A stretch of DNA of 64,000 bases, taken from assembly GCA_030248195.1 (NCBI GenBank), contig JASAND010028777.1, positions 20,157-84,156 on the forward strand, read 5' to 3'. Below, in pieces: positions 23,624 through 36,100 of the stretch; the first letter of the stretch is position 1, and the number at the start of each line of letters is the position of its first letter. Under the pieces are notes generated by a model. The model saw only the letters and a list, made by a program, of their open reading frames with translations. It had not been told where the DNA came from and did not search any database. The stretch comes from Trissonchulus latispiculum. Taxonomy: Eukaryota; Nematoda; Enoplea; Enoplida; Ironidae. A program made the translations under genes and the position numbers.

Positions 23624-24812
23624 TAGTGATGTGCGCTGAACAAATTGCCCGCTCCGGAGCTCCGGCCGGAGCGGGCTGTCGGAGCACCGGAGCTCCGGAG
23701 CTCCGCAGCTCCGCGGAGCTCCGACTGGTTGTTGAGGTTAAAATTGTAAAAATTTTATAGCTAAGCAAATCATTTTTGCAATGAAAAGCACGTCTACTCA
23801 CTTTAATATATAGTGCTTCGCATTCTTATGCTTAAAATCTGATTTTTTTTGCTAAACACATTTGTTCTATTTGCTAGCCTGTATTTTTGATCTGAAATGA
23901 GTTCAGACTTCGACAACTTTTCACGACTTGTGGCTGTTTCATTATGTATTATATGTGTTGCGTTTACATAAAAGCCAATGTTAATTCACTGCCGTTCAGT
24001 TCTAATGTCTCAACTTTTTCAAGATTTGCTAAGTTTAAATTTTATAGATTAGGACTCCATAAAATTAGTTACGAGAATTTCGTCAAAAATTAAATTTTTG
24101 AATCCATGCTGAATTATTGCAAATTTAACAAACGTGGACCAGATTTGCTTTTATCCACTGTTTATCCAACTTTTAAAAAGTATATAATCATTAAATATAT
24201 AAATTTGAACAAGGAGAAATTATATATGTCTGACAAAATATGATGTGTGAGATGATAGATGGAAGAAATATGGAAGAAATATGTATGAAAAGATGTGTGA
24301 GATGAAAGCAAAGAAAACATTTGTAGTCATTGAAAGTTTACGTAGAAGACTATATTTGATCGGAAAAGGGAATAATTGATGGATAAATTTACTAATTAAT
24401 GGCAATTAATTAAATACGTTGTATTGAAACAATTCTTAGAGGTCGTAGCTTAGAATTATGTTTAAATTTTCATTTTGATCATCTTGACAAGTTGGAAAAA
24501 TTTGTCTCCAGAAAACGAATCATACAGCAGTCTTGAGAAAGTAGAAAAATTATTAAAAATAATACGAGCACTAATTCATTGTTCTTACGCACTGTTCGTG
24601 AGACTACAGCAAGAAATCATGAAAACTCTTAAAATATTTTGTTATTTCTAAGTTATGAGCAACAGACAGGCATCAAAGCTTGAACATGGCTGCTCCGGGT
24701 ACTCGGAGCTCCGGAGCTCCGGAGCTCCGGAGCAGAAGCCCGCTCCGGAGCACCGAAAATCGGTGCTCCACTCCGGAGCTCCGTCGGAGCGTAGCTCCGG
24801 CGCACATCACTA
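23624..24812. mobile_element. Non-autonomous hAT element with GGAGCTCC-array ends
   Basis: The 13-bp inverted termini TAGTGATGTGCGC and GCGCACATCACTA are flanked by a perfect 8-bp duplication AATGTAAT (23616-23623, 24813-24820). The ends consist of CGGAGCTCCGGAGC words (about 23650-23723 and 24690-24800). The roughly 950-bp core is AT-rich without a transposase. 1189 bp. Confidence 0.92.
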
Positions 24813-25312
24813 AATGTAATAATGTAGCTATAGTATTATAAATATCAATGGCTATTGTAAAGTTTTGTTGATAACCACCCATTCCAAATCTATCTCTCAT
24901 TATCAAAAACTGTAGTAATAATAATAGTACCGAATAATCCATTACCATTAGAATTTTTAAAGGTTGATCGAGAGGATCATGTTTACCAAAGAGTAGTACC
25001 TATATGCTGATTTTTAAATGAATAAACCGCGTAACTAATATACCTATTAACTGAATTTTAGTTTTTTCGTTTTGAATTGAAATTTTATCTAACATCTCTA
25101 TGCTAACAAAATATAGCTAAAAAGCATGAATTTTTGTTATTTATTTTATTGTTTTATTCCAATTACGATTTATTTCTTATCAGATAACATAGTATGAAAG
25201 CAAGACTGGTAACAGTTTGATAAGAGTTTGATTGAAATTTTATAAATTTAATTTTAAATTAAATTAAAAATTTATTTACTGAAATTTTATAATAATTCTT
25301 AATTATTTATAT

Positions 25313-28300
25313 TTATATATCAAAAGAATCTGGTATCTCCAGTTTGCGACAAACAGAGTTATACAGTTTCTTTTTTTCTATTGTAAGCTCGGAGATGGGG
25401 ACCTTTGCCAAACTTTCCTGACTGAGCACGGAACCCGCTTGGGAATCTTCTTCCATTCTGGCAACTGCCGCCTTCACGTCTCCTTTGGTCTCAATAAAAT
25501 CAAACAAAGCCTAAAACAATTAAACTTTACAAATGCTAGGTAATAACTTTGTTTATAGGTGTTCTGGTTAATGTTAGCTATTAATAACAGTAGGTATGCA
25601 TACAACACTGTCTATTATCATTCAGAGAATATGCACTTACTTGAATCAGTTTCTCAGGATTAGAGACCAAGTCTTCATAGACGACCTCAAAGAAGTCAAT
25701 TCCTGCCTCTTTCTGTTTCAAGTATCTTGAGTAGGGTATGATGTAGTAGAGAAATGAAACGTCTAAGGGATCTGAAGCCTCAGGCATTGCCTTCCAACAG
25801 TCCGGCTCAAATCTAAAACGACTTAGTATTTTCTGTCTTGACTTATCATCATTTCCTAACAAATCTTACACAAACAGTTGTAGGGTAAAATGGGGTAATA
25901 AGGGACACCTGGTAATAAGGGACAAAGTTTTGGATTTTGCCTCGGTCAAATGACATGGGTCAACTAAGTACTTCTAATTAGGTATTAGATAAAAGCCCTA
26001 TTTCCCCTCTATCGAATGGCGTCTCGACCTCGAGATAAATGCTATCCAAGCAAAAGATATAAATAATTATTTAAAAGCGGTCGTTTTCTTCTTTCTCAGA
26101 GCGTCCCGTTTTTCCAAATTTCGAAAGTTTAAATTTGTGCAACTGTACTCATTTTTGCGGTTTATACTGCAACCCTGGCATCATTTAAAAGAGCAAAATG
26201 TGTAGAATATTGTAGCGTCGCTCTTTTTTGAGAATTTTGTTTTTCCTGGTTTTTATGGCCAACTTTGCAAGATGTCCTTTTTCAGATAATAAGGGACAGC
26301 AGTTTCGGCTATTAAGGGACACTGGGGGGGGGGGAAGTAGGGACAATTTCGGGTATTACGGGACAGCGTTAAATTGTAATTTTTTGGTTGCCTTCGATAT
26401 TTTTGGAAATGCTGAACATTTTTCCTTCTTGAACCACATGTTGAAAATATTTCCTTCGACCTGTAGAGGCTCTTTAAAGTCATGAGATCAAAGAAACTTG
26501 CCGCCTGTAAGCTAATTTCGTGTATATTAACGGTTAGGGCAGCGCTCATTAGTAGTGTTGTTGGCCGGCCGGGTGGAAAACGGCCAGCCGGCGGCCGGCC
26601 GCCGGCCGGCCGACCGTTAACCGGCCGGCCAAGAGGTGCACTCAGCCGGACGGCCGGCTGGCCGACCGGTGGGCCGCTTCAGGCCGGCCAGCCGGCCGTT
26701 GAACCGCCGGCCGGCCGGCCGCGCTTATATTTCAGCGGTTTATCAAACTTTTCTCAGGAAATGGATTTTAAGTTGTGCTAATACATTTTCATATCTTGAT
26801 TTCTTATTCTGGCACTCATGGGTCAGCCTGCTGGCCATTTTTAGTCTTTGATTCGTCAGCCGGCCGTTTTTGGCCGGTTGGGCCGTCGAACGGCTGGCCG
26901 GCCGGCCGTTTCTGGCCGGCCAGCCGTTTTCGGCCGGCCGGCCGGCCGTCTTTAGAAGCTCGGCCGGCCGGTAACGGCCGGCCGACGAAAATTTCGGCCG
27001 GTCAACAACACTACTCATAAGCTAATCTCATGGGTAATTTTGAGCTATTACAAAGTTAGGGCTAAGGTGAAACCAAGATTACAGGTTAATCCCTATTTCG
27101 ATTAAAATGATAAAAGGCGGCTGGTTTCTTTGATCTCCAAATTTTAAAACTGCCATACTGAACACAGGAGACATTTTCAAAGGTTAGTGCAATGACAAAA
27201 AATGTTCAGCGTCTTCAGTTCTACAAGAAAACAGAACTTTTAAAAAATTTAAAAATTTTAAAAATTTGAAATTTTAAATTTTTTTTAATTTTTGAAATTG
27301 TTGAGTCTCAAATATCATCTAGTCTAAGTTTTACCACATTAGACTGATTTTTAAATAAATCCGTTTTTTGCTTACTTGGCGAAAGTTGCATGCAGTATTG
27401 CCAATTCTATCTTGACACACAAAATCCTATGCTGTCCCTTAATACCCAGACCTGTCCCTTATTATCCTTCATGGTGTCCCTAAAACCCCGTTTTGCTAAA
27501 AATATCAATCTTTTGCAAATTTAAATGGAAATTGAATTTAAAAATCTTTGGAAAATTTCGCGGCAACCAAAAGTTTGAGCGCTGTGCAAGAGCAAACGAG
27601 CTATAGCTTGGCAAAATGTTAATCTGGACTAGGTAGCGTGTTAATATCTATATGAGGTATTTATGCGTTAGCTCAGCCAATTTCTAGAAATTTTCAAAGT
27701 TGGGTGAAGTCGGTTTTTGCACAAATTTGACTTATAGAGGTCGGGGAAAAAACCAAGGTAGTCACTTTTTGGACTCTGCAGAACTACCCAGTGGAGCAAT
27801 CCGGCTATAAATTATTTTCTTATCAAGCCCTGTCTAGACTGTCATTTTGGCATATAAATCGCCTCTCTAGGTCCTGTCGTTAATTAGTAATTAACGGTTA
27901 ATTAGCCGGGGTAAAAAACCAACGGCGGGAAAAACCAACCGACGGGAAAAAACCAACCCCAGTATTCGGCCAGGGTAACTCATATTAGCGATTTTATGCA
28001 TGCGACAGGTAAAATCGGCGTCGCTGACTTCATATCTGCAGTTATTTTAGCGATATTCCTTATAAGTGAGAAAATCAAAGATCAAAATTTGCAGCATCAA
28101 CTGGCTAGGTTTCATCAAATTTGCCAGTTTCTATGTTAAAATGCAAAAATTTGTAAATCTTTCGAAATTCGATGAAATAAATTAAAATAAACATTGTTTC
28201 AGTGTTTTTTCGCGTATTTCTTTGTGCCAGAGTACTTTTTGGCCGCTTTAGCTGGGCCAAACAGGCGATCCGCCGAAATGAGGTTTTTACCGGCTAGCAC

Positions 28301-31300
28301 AAAATTGCCAAGTTCAAATGCAATTTTGAGCTATTCACGTGAAAGAACGCATTAAACTTGCTATGTGGATGACTTTTGAGCACCTAAGAACCATTTTTGC
28401 GAGTTTGGCAGCAAAAGCAAAAATTGGTTTTTTCCCACCCCTTGGTTTTTTCCCATTTTGTAAAAATTCTGCTGGCAGCTTGCCAAGCGTCGCAGGAAGA
28501 CGAGACCGACATTTTTGGAAAGAGCACATGTTGTTCTCATAGAAACTATTAAAAGTTATTATCTAACTGCTATGGAAAAATTTTTACAGGCCTTAAAAAT
28601 AGGCAAATTTTGAATTTTTTAAGGGGTCAAAAATGCCAAAATTTTCAAAATGTCACAAAATGCTTACAAATGGTCCGATTTAGCTCAAATTTGGTATGGT
28701 AGGTGGGATGGGCCCTACCAACTTGCATGCAAAATTTGAGCCCGCTAGCTCATCCCCATCGCCCAAAAGGGGGTTTGGTTTTTCCCCCACCACTTGCGGG
28801 TTGGTTTTTTCCCCGACCTCTATACAAAAATGTCACCAAAGAAATGTTTCGCCGTGGCCTGCACTAACCGTTTACTGCACAGATTTCCTGTATACATATT
28901 AACACAGTACATAAATAGAGATTAAATTTGCATACGCAAAATCCATGCTGCTACTAGTGAGTGAGTAGTTCACAGTTTTGGTTACCACGTTGGCGTTTGC
29001 CTCAAAATACGTCATTCTCTCAATTTTTTGGATATAATGGTCCATCCATAAGTCGGGTGAAGGTGAAAGCCAAAGCCCAGCTGTTCCAACCAAATTCGGT
29101 GTGCCAATTTGTACGTATGAAAGGAAGATGTGTGCTAAATTTTACTACAATTACTGGTGTTTAACTGTGGACGCATGCCTCAGTGCGATGACGGAGGCCT
29201 ATTATAGTCAAATAATGGCAAATTTTCAAATATTTCAAATATAGCCAAATTTTATATCAAATTGAAGCTCTTGATGTCCTGAACATTTTACCTTCTCGTA
29301 CCAAGTCTCTACAAAGCAGTATCAGAAAGTTAAAGCGCATTAAAGTTTGAAGTTAAATAACAGTCGGAAGGAGCTTGATCAAATCTTTCAAACCCCGTTC
29401 TCGCTCGTTGCTTGGCGTATCATTGTCATTTGCACAACAATAACTAGCCCAAGATAGAGGCTTCAATTTGATGTATTGACCATACCATAGTCTTTTGTCA
29501 TCCTATGTGTACACGTCTTCGAAGCCCTTAGCGAGGCATAGTGGCTTAAATACTAAATTGTAGGGATTTTAACTGCAATATCTCTTAACTGGATTAACCC
29601 TGGACTCTAAAAATTTGTCTTGTTTTTGGACACATATGGGGGTATATTATAACCAAAAATAAGCAAAATCGGTGATTATCAAATTTGGTACCCGGCGACC
29701 CTCCCCCTTAACAACCCTTAGAAGTAATGAAATGTTAACTTAATTTTTGAAAACTTAACAAGGAAATTGAAATGTACTACGTTGCGGAGTATGTATGTAA
29801 AAATGTATGTAATGTATGTAATGTAAAATGCATAAACCCACAATGTACACTCGATAGATACACTCAACCTACAGAATCATCCAAACTATAACTTTAAATC
29901 CTGTAGGATTTAAACTGAGGCACTAGGCAGAACCAGAAAACTTAGTTAAAACTTAATTACATAATCAAAAATAGCATATTTACTCAAAACTTTATTAAAT
30001 AATAAAAAATAGCATATCTGACAGTACATATCAATAATCACATTACCTTTTCCAGGGATTTATACTTGGTAGGTCGTATTTTAAAAACTGTAGCAGGTTT
30101 GTTGCCGAGCCGTCAGCTTCGAACATTCTTTCTATTGAAGAAAGTAGTTTTGGCAATGTTCTAAAATTTTGAAAAAGTTCGCAATTTTATTTTATGTGAC
30201 GAAACAAATAAGCACTTCCCTAATTTTTGTGTCCTTATTGTTGGAGGAGCAGTTGCTTCATAAAGTTAGCATTACGATACAAAAAACGTTGCTTGTTCAT
30301 TTATCGGTTTAAACATCAATCCAACCAGCTAAAGCTTCCAACTTTACTAATATAACACCGTTTAAACTGCTACGTACCTTCTATGAATGAATACATGCTT
30401 CACGGATGGCATGGCTTTAACTATATCTGGAACAACGATCCCTCCATTTGACTGCGTCTTTACGATACACGTTTCCGAAGAGTCAAATGTGGCACACAAA
30501 TGAGTGAATGCTGATCTGATTAGAGAGTAGAAATCAGCATCCTTGAACGCGTTTTCTTTTCTCAGCATACAAAGATTTGAGAAAATATCAAGTTCAGATA
30601 ATGCCACAATACTAAAATAGTAAACATCGGGTAGCTTCTGTTATCTAGATTTATTTGAGAAATATATTACTTGAACAGCTTAATGTCCGTCTTGCTTTAT
30701 GTCTGTTTACTTTCATGGCATTGCGTTTGGTTTTGACAGATTTTTCTAATTAAGATTGTAATATTATTTAACTTATATGCTTTTATGCCCGCGACGGACA
30801 TTTGGCACAAGTGGTGATTTTTGGAAAATCTGGTTTCTATAGCATAGCATTCCGCCGGCTATGAAAATTGTGATGATTTCAAGCCCTGTTCGAGCGCTGC
30901 TTTCAAGCAAATCAAGAGCCGGCTATATAGTTCGTCGGCAGAAAAGTCGTTCCACCAGGTGATGCGGGAGGTGATGTGCATTAAAATAACGTATAGTTTA
31001 CTCCATCTTAGAATCATCTCCACCTAGAAATCAATTCGTTGCTTTTCTGCAATGAAAGCTTTGCAAAAAATTAGTAGTTTTCCCGACTTTGACGGCTTCT
31101 TGTTGGTACATCGGGGATTCTTCAATGCTTACATACGAAATGTAGAGCAATTAATTCTATATCGATTGGTGGTAGTGGGTAGTCCCATCTCTCTCAGTAA
31201 AAACTGGCAGCCAAAAATATAAAATTGGTGATTTTGAGCCGATTTCCCCGAGAAGTCTTGGGCAGAAGAGGGTTAATGTATAATAACTTATTGATACTTG

Positions 31301-34300
31301 TCAGATCCTTGAAGCATCCGCGTACACAGTGTTGTTCCTGATCGCGGGCAATTGCTCATATAAACCATTTTGCACTTGGGAGCTCCAATGTGTTTGTGTA
31401 GATTTCTGAACTGATTAACTGATATTTGAGCCACAAGCCATGCGTCATGGAACTGTTGAAGCCATACGAACGGAACCTAAAATAAAATAATTGAGTACTG
31501 AAAAGTGAATTCGTATATTATTTATATAATGACCATTTGCTTGACGACCACAAAATGGCACATTTTTGAGTGCAAAACGCTGAATTCCTATACAAGCATA
31601 TGGAACTGTTTTATACCATGCTACAGGATCAGAATCAGAATTCTTGAATATCGACTGAAACTAACTCAAGAGGCCCTGCTATATATACTGGAAACTCTGC
31701 TGCATATTGTGGTGTCACTCAAATACCCCAAAGCACCATGGAAACGAGATACCGAAAGTCTCAACATTTTCGACACAAAAATCGAAGAACTCGAAAGAGA
31801 CCTTCCAGCAAAATATCTACTCCCGATCCCTATCCAAACAAGACAACAATTTGACGAAAAATTTCAGCCGTTCAGAATCAAATACTCACTTACTTATACT
31901 AAATTTCTCAACTAATGAAAGTAAAGTCAACACTTTTCAAGAAAGTTAGGCGGGGTTATAACAAAAGTTAAATTGATGTTTTAGAAAGAGTTAAAGCTGG
32001 GAGCTTGAGTTGAGTGAAGCTAAACTAAGTAAGCTTAGTGAGTAAATTGGTTAAGGGCAGGGTTTTTTGCGTCCAGATGTGCGTCTGGACGCAAAGTTTC
32101 TTATCTTGACGCAACGAAATTTTAACGGGACGCAAGTTAGACGCAACATTATTTCGGGAGAAAATTCACTTTTGTAAGAGTAAAAACTTCAAATGTTTCC
32201 AGTACCAATTTTTCCATATTTTCCAAAACTTTTCTCGGTTTCTGGGGGGCTCCGCCCCCCCCCAGACCCCCTGGTGTTTTCCACTATGCCATCGAATGCC
32301 AACGCTTTGTAATGTGAGTACTTGTTGAGTTATTAGTTGAGTTATCAACCTGTATCGATACATGATAGGTCAAAGCCCATAATTAATAAAATTTGTAGCC
32401 GTAGCCGAATATCCAAACTTTTGGGATCATGTAATGTAATGAGGTTCATACAATTGCATTGGCACAGTTTTTAAAGTCTAAATTTTGTTCTTGACTGGAT
32501 TTTCAAAACATTTTCAGCTTCCGGGGGTTAATCCCTTAATTACCAAGTCAACCAAATTTGTAGAGTATCCAATTTTTGGTTTGGTTCATTTAAAGCATTC
32601 ACCTTGCGAAGTCATCGAAAAACGTTTGTCCTGAAGAAATTCAGACATTAAGGGCTAACCAATCGTATTTGTAACCAACGTTAATATTTCACTGTTTTTG
32701 CCTTTGACTAATACTGCACTACGCATCGTATACACGCTGTTTGTTTATTGATACTGACTTCTCAAAATGAAAACAACTCAAAAATCTGTAATTTACAAAT
32801 GTAATTTACACAAAAAATGCATTAGGTATTTTAGTTAAAGGTAACTGATGACAAATTAATCTTTTTAATCATTTTCATTACGGATTTATCCGAATTTCAA
32901 AAACTTTCTCCAACTTCTAGGGGGCTCCGCCCCCCAGACCCCCCGCTGCTTGCTTGCCATAATGTTTTCGGGATTCATTAGTTCTCAGTTTTCGAAACAA
33001 GATTACTGCCTTTATTCTGAATGATATTAATTTAATATCTATTTAACTAATTCTTAATTAGTTTAACTATAACATCAAAATGTCTGAATAATGTGTGTCA
33101 ATAATATCGAAAATTGGTCATGATATGTGTTAGATACAACAGATGCCAATTAAATCGTTTTGAATAGTTGCATTACGGATTTTTTCGTAATCGCAAAAAA
33201 TTTTCTCAACTTCTGGGGGCTCCGCCCCCAGACCCCCGTCGTGTATATACGGCGTATTTCACATATTTTGTGATCGTGCATTACTGTTCAGTAGCATCAC
33301 CATTCTAAGTACTTTTTCATACGATTAAATTATGTTTCACTAAAGAAATAGGTAATCGACATTTTTATAAAGAATACAATTTTTGCATATAAAACACGCT
33401 AAAACAATAATTTTACCGGGACGCAAAATTTCTTAATGGGACGCAACTTAAAATTAGCTGGACGCAAGGTTGACGCAAATCCGAAAACCAAAAAAACCCT
33501 GACCGCAAAGTAAAACAGTTGTTACTGGCGGGACATTAAGCTTAACCTTATACAGAGAAGATCCGAATCCGAATATATATTAATAAAACGATAAAAGAAT
33601 AAGATTAAAATTAACTATGGTCGAGATTAATGTAATATCTACTTCTTGGTAGTCCTTCATTGAGCGATGACCATAGATAAAGTAGACCCAATCCCTATTC
33701 ATGGTGTACAAAGTCCATCTTGGATTAATCAGTTCTTCCAAAGGCATGAATCGTTGATGCCATCCAATGAAATCCAAGTCACGAGCGTAATCCACCTCAT
33801 GGCTGAAATCAGAAACTAAATCTTGCGTTAATTTTTCCCTTGCATATTTTTCATCAAGTTGACCATTCTGAACCATGTCAAGATAGAAGTAGAACCCAAG
33901 AAGTAGGCTCCCTCTCCCAATTCTTCTCTCAATTTTGCGATGATTACATAGAGAATCTTTTCTATCAGATACATGAAATGACATTATGATTTATAATCAT
34001 ATATATACAGAGCAAGTGGCTAAGGAATAGGATTAAGCTTAAGTGGTAGTATGTTAACAGATTTCCAAAAGTTCACATTCTTTACTGAAATATTGTCTTA
34101 ACTTTCGAGAGCTTCTCTTAAACAGTACTGAATGCTTTCAATCCTACCATTTCCTTCGCACAATAATAGTTCTGATCTCACATTGATTGCAATTCGCATT
34201 ATGGACCATTTCTGTCAACTGTTCATGAATGCCCAAAAATACAGACCACCAGAACTCCAAGAATCGGGTAATATACAGGATTGCCAAATAAAATAGGAAT

Positions 34301-34323
34301 ATAATCAGCCTTCCTTCTATCAT
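25313..34323 (-). CDS. Membrane-anchored P-loop sulfotransferase-like protein, paralogue 1
   Basis: Seven exons join in frame to 410 residues: 34148-34323, 33643-33802, 31298-31476, 30378-30611, 30047-30160, 25641-25812 and 25313-25510. Intron phases are 2,0,2,2,2,0, all with GT/AG. Residues about 5-30 (LIIFLFYLAILYITRFLEFW) form one hydrophobic segment, as in type II Golgi sulfotransferases. SNCPRSGTTLCTRML (about 153-167) fits the 5'-phosphosulfate-binding loop. VKHVFIHRRTLPKLLSSIERM (split over exons 4-5) resembles the 3'-phosphate-binding element with its Arg and Ser. By inference it transfers sulfate from PAPS in the Golgi lumen; the acceptor is unknown. Intron 5 (4.2 kb) and intron 2 (2.2 kb) are swollen by transposons and a duplicated exon. 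An AATAAA lies about 35 bases past the stop (about 25274). Start chosen as the first Met before the hydrophobic segment, matched in paralogue 2. Confidence 0.8.
25881..27498. mobile_element. Element with AATAAGGGAC-repeat ends, host of a nested hAT
   Basis: The left end TAGGGTAAAATGGGGTAATA leads into several AAGGGACA words. The right end mirrors it loosely (GTGTCCCTAAAACCCCGTTT). GTCCCTTAT words recur near 27434-27470. The target duplication is unclear, so the edges are approximate. It is split by the hAT element 26553-27013 and lies inside intron 5 of sulfotransferase paralogue 1. Part of its interior (about 26390-26500) resembles 53940-54070. Confidence 0.55.
26553..27013. mobile_element. 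Non-autonomous hAT element with GGCCGGCC-array ends (second copy)
   Basis: The ends TAGTGTTGTTGGCCGG and CCGGTCAACAACACTA are flanked by CTCATTAG (26545-26552) and CTCATAAG (27014-27021), an 8-bp duplication with one difference. The body is closely related to 5932-6434, including the AT-rich core TTATCAAACTTTTCTCAGG. 461 bp. Confidence 0.9.
27735..28822. mobile_element. TA-flanked element with GGGGAAAAAACC-word ends
   Basis: TAGAGGTCGGGGAAAAAACC at the left is exactly mirrored by GGTTTTTTCCCCGACCTCTA at the right, and TA lies on both sides (27733-27734, 28823-28824). Further GGGAAAAAACCAACC words occur at 27902-27960, 28425-28455 and 28770-28815. The TA duplication would fit Tc1/mariner-like or ISL2EU-like elements. 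No transposase seen. Intronic in paralogue 1. Confidence 0.7.
28825..30046. other. Intronic DNA without supported features
   Basis: The remainder of intron 5 of sulfotransferase paralogue 1. AT-rich, with ATGTATGTAATGTA low-complexity sequence near 29790-29830. No exon-like ORF and no clear transposon ends. Confidence 0.5.
31627..31915 (+). pseudogene. Duplicated terminal exon (copy B) inside a sulfotransferase intron
   Basis: This is the inverted second copy of the exon at 315-645. It runs from about the ATCAGAATTCTTGAATATCG region to a TAA at 31913-31915. Over the last 207 coding bases the two copies give identical peptides in two reading frames, so the DNA is essentially identical. The sequence just 5' has a few changes and the 3' flank has roughly one change per eight bases. 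Copy B lies in intron 2 of paralogue 1, antisense to it. It lacks the first about 30 codons of copy A's exon, so I call it a duplicated fragment, probably a pseudogene. Confidence 0.5.
32058..33501. mobile_element. Element with GACGCAA-word ends and three GC-rich hairpins
   Basis: The left end CAGGGTTTTTTGCGTCCAGA and right end GACGCAAATCCG...AAAAAAACCCTG form an imperfect inverted pair. Words such as TGGACGCAA, GACGCAAC and GGGACGCAA fill both ends. CAGGG ends suggest hAT, but no 8-bp duplication was found. Three copies of a GGGGGCTCCGCCCCC hairpin plus AGACCCCC occur inside (about 32243, 32918 and 33213). 1.44 kb, in intron 2 of paralogue 1. Confidence 0.6.
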
Positions 34324-34410
34324 TTCGATTGTGGTGTCTGCAAGATGTAAAATTGTAAATACAGAAAGTTAACAGAATTGAGAGATTTGACACACAAGGA
34401 GTTAACAACT

Positions 34411-34520
34411 TGTAGTGTTTTTGAACATTGTTTTGCTATAGTACTGAGATATGATCTGCTATAGTTGAGTTATGGCGTGTCAATAATGACTGTTAGTTTC
34501 TGATAAGTAGAAACTTAACA
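34411..34520 (+). repeat. Possible 5' LTR of the gypsy remnant
   Basis: A TG...CA-bounded stretch ends AAACTTAACA just before ATTGGCGCACTGAATGG. That is where a tRNA primer-binding TGGCGC sequence sits in many Ty3/gypsy elements. No second LTR was found downstream, so the assignment is tentative. Confidence 0.35.
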
Positions 34521-34533
34521 ATTGGCGCACTGA

Positions 34534-35558
34534 ATGGCTCGTCTCATTGGTTCTCTGGACGCATTCCAGTCCGATATTAAACCTTGGGCGTCCTACGTGG
34601 AAAGACTTGAACCATATCTTCTAGCGAACGACGTAGAAGATGAGGATAAAAAGAAATCCGTGTTCATCAGCACTGTGGGAATCCACACTTATGCTATTCT
34701 AAAGAATTTGTGTGCGCCACAGAAACCAACCGATAGAACTTTTGCTGAACTATTGGAACTCCTATCATCCCATTTCCCCATTTCGTGCCCAAACCTGTAA
34801 TCATTGCAGAACGCTTCAAGTTTCACAGACGCGAACAAACGGCAGAAGAGACAATCAGTATGTTCATCGCAGAACTTCGAAAATTGTCCTTATACTGAAA
34901 ATTTGGTGATTACCTGGAGCAGGCACTCCGGGATAGATTTGTTGCCGGCCGGCCGGCAGGCGCAATTCAGAAACGTCTGCTCACTGAAAGAGAACTCTGC
35001 CTTAACAGAGCCACAGAAATTGCGCAGTCCATGGAATCGGCGAAGAGGAGTACAAAGGAACTTCAAGCTACCAAGGATTTGCGTAATCCAGTTCATAAAG
35101 TTTCAAAGGCTAACAACAAATTCAGAGCTGCGCCAGGTGAGAACTACTCTTCAGGTAAAGGGACATTCCTAAAAACTGTTATCGATGCAAAAAGTCGAAC
35201 CATTTGCCCACCGACTGCAGATTCAAAGAAGCCATTTGCCATAACTATCACAAAAAGGGACATTGCATCGGCCTGTTTTTCAAGAAAGTCAAGGAATCTT
35301 GCCGCTAAAGAAATAAGTGCTTCGGATCATGAATCTGAGGACAGCTACGACGAGAAACCTATTTACTACGTCCACTCCGTCCGTGGAACGAAGCCATACT
35401 GGGTTTCAGTTGAAATCAAAGCAGCTCCAGTGAAAATGGAGCTGGATACGGGTGCGGCGGTATCCATTGTCCCTTATCAGTTCTGGAGAAAACATTTTCA
35501 GGAAGGCCAATTACAACCATGCCAAATGAATCTGAAGACCTACAGTGGTGCTTGTTAA
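34534..35558 (+). pseudogene. Ty3/gypsy retrotransposon gag-protease remnant
   Basis: The gag ORF opens at 34534 (MARLIGSLDAFQS) and runs to 34800. The homologous reading continues in a second frame from about 34785, is interrupted by an in-frame TGA at 34896-34898, and then stays open to 35558. Gag-like stretches (AEETISMFIAELRKLS; DYLEQALRDRF; ATEIAQSMESA) match the usual invertebrate gypsy pattern. The Cys/His nucleocapsid knuckle region is degenerate. An aspartic-protease active site, LDTGAAVS, is at 35442-35465. Reverse transcriptase, RNase H and integrase are absent. With a frameshift, a stop and truncation it is dead. It lies about 200 bases upstream of the paralogue 1 start codon, between the two sulfotransferase genes. 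Confidence 0.8.
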
Positions 35559-36096
35559 TGTGCAACAAATGTGCTTGTTACATACAGCTAGGCACCTGTC
35601 TCATTTCAACTCTTCGACTTGAACATGCGATAACAAGAAACAAGTTTGAACATGGATTTCTCGAAATGTGGGAAAGCTAAAGAAAAGCGACTAGTTCAGG
35701 CTTCAAAAGAAACGTCTTCCCTAGGGCTACTTTTTCTAAAATTTTTTAGTGATCAGGTAAGCTCAAGATTTTGAGAAAAAGGTACATTTTGTCTGATTTT
35801 CGTCAAAATTTTCAAGTTTGGATGCTTATTTCTCTCAAACGGAAAGATAAAACGCGAAGCAATAGAAACAGCCCTCGCCAATTGTCCCAAAACGCTTGTC
35901 TAAAGCCGTTGGTTGCAGGAGTTGAAACAATCTGGTTGCGAATTTCAAAATTTCACATTTTCGTTGCTGTCCGTAGGTCAAGATACTGAGAGAGCTCTCT
36001 TGAAACTGTCGAATCTTGCAATATTTGATTTTTTGAAAAATGGCCAGTTGGGCAGGCCAAAAATGGACTTCGAAAATCGATTTTCGTTGTTATGTC
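35559..36096. other. Intergenic spacer, nothing recognised
   Basis: DNA after the truncated retrotransposon. Short ORFs only; no pol homology seen. Confidence 0.45.
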
Positions 36097-36100
36097 TTAA

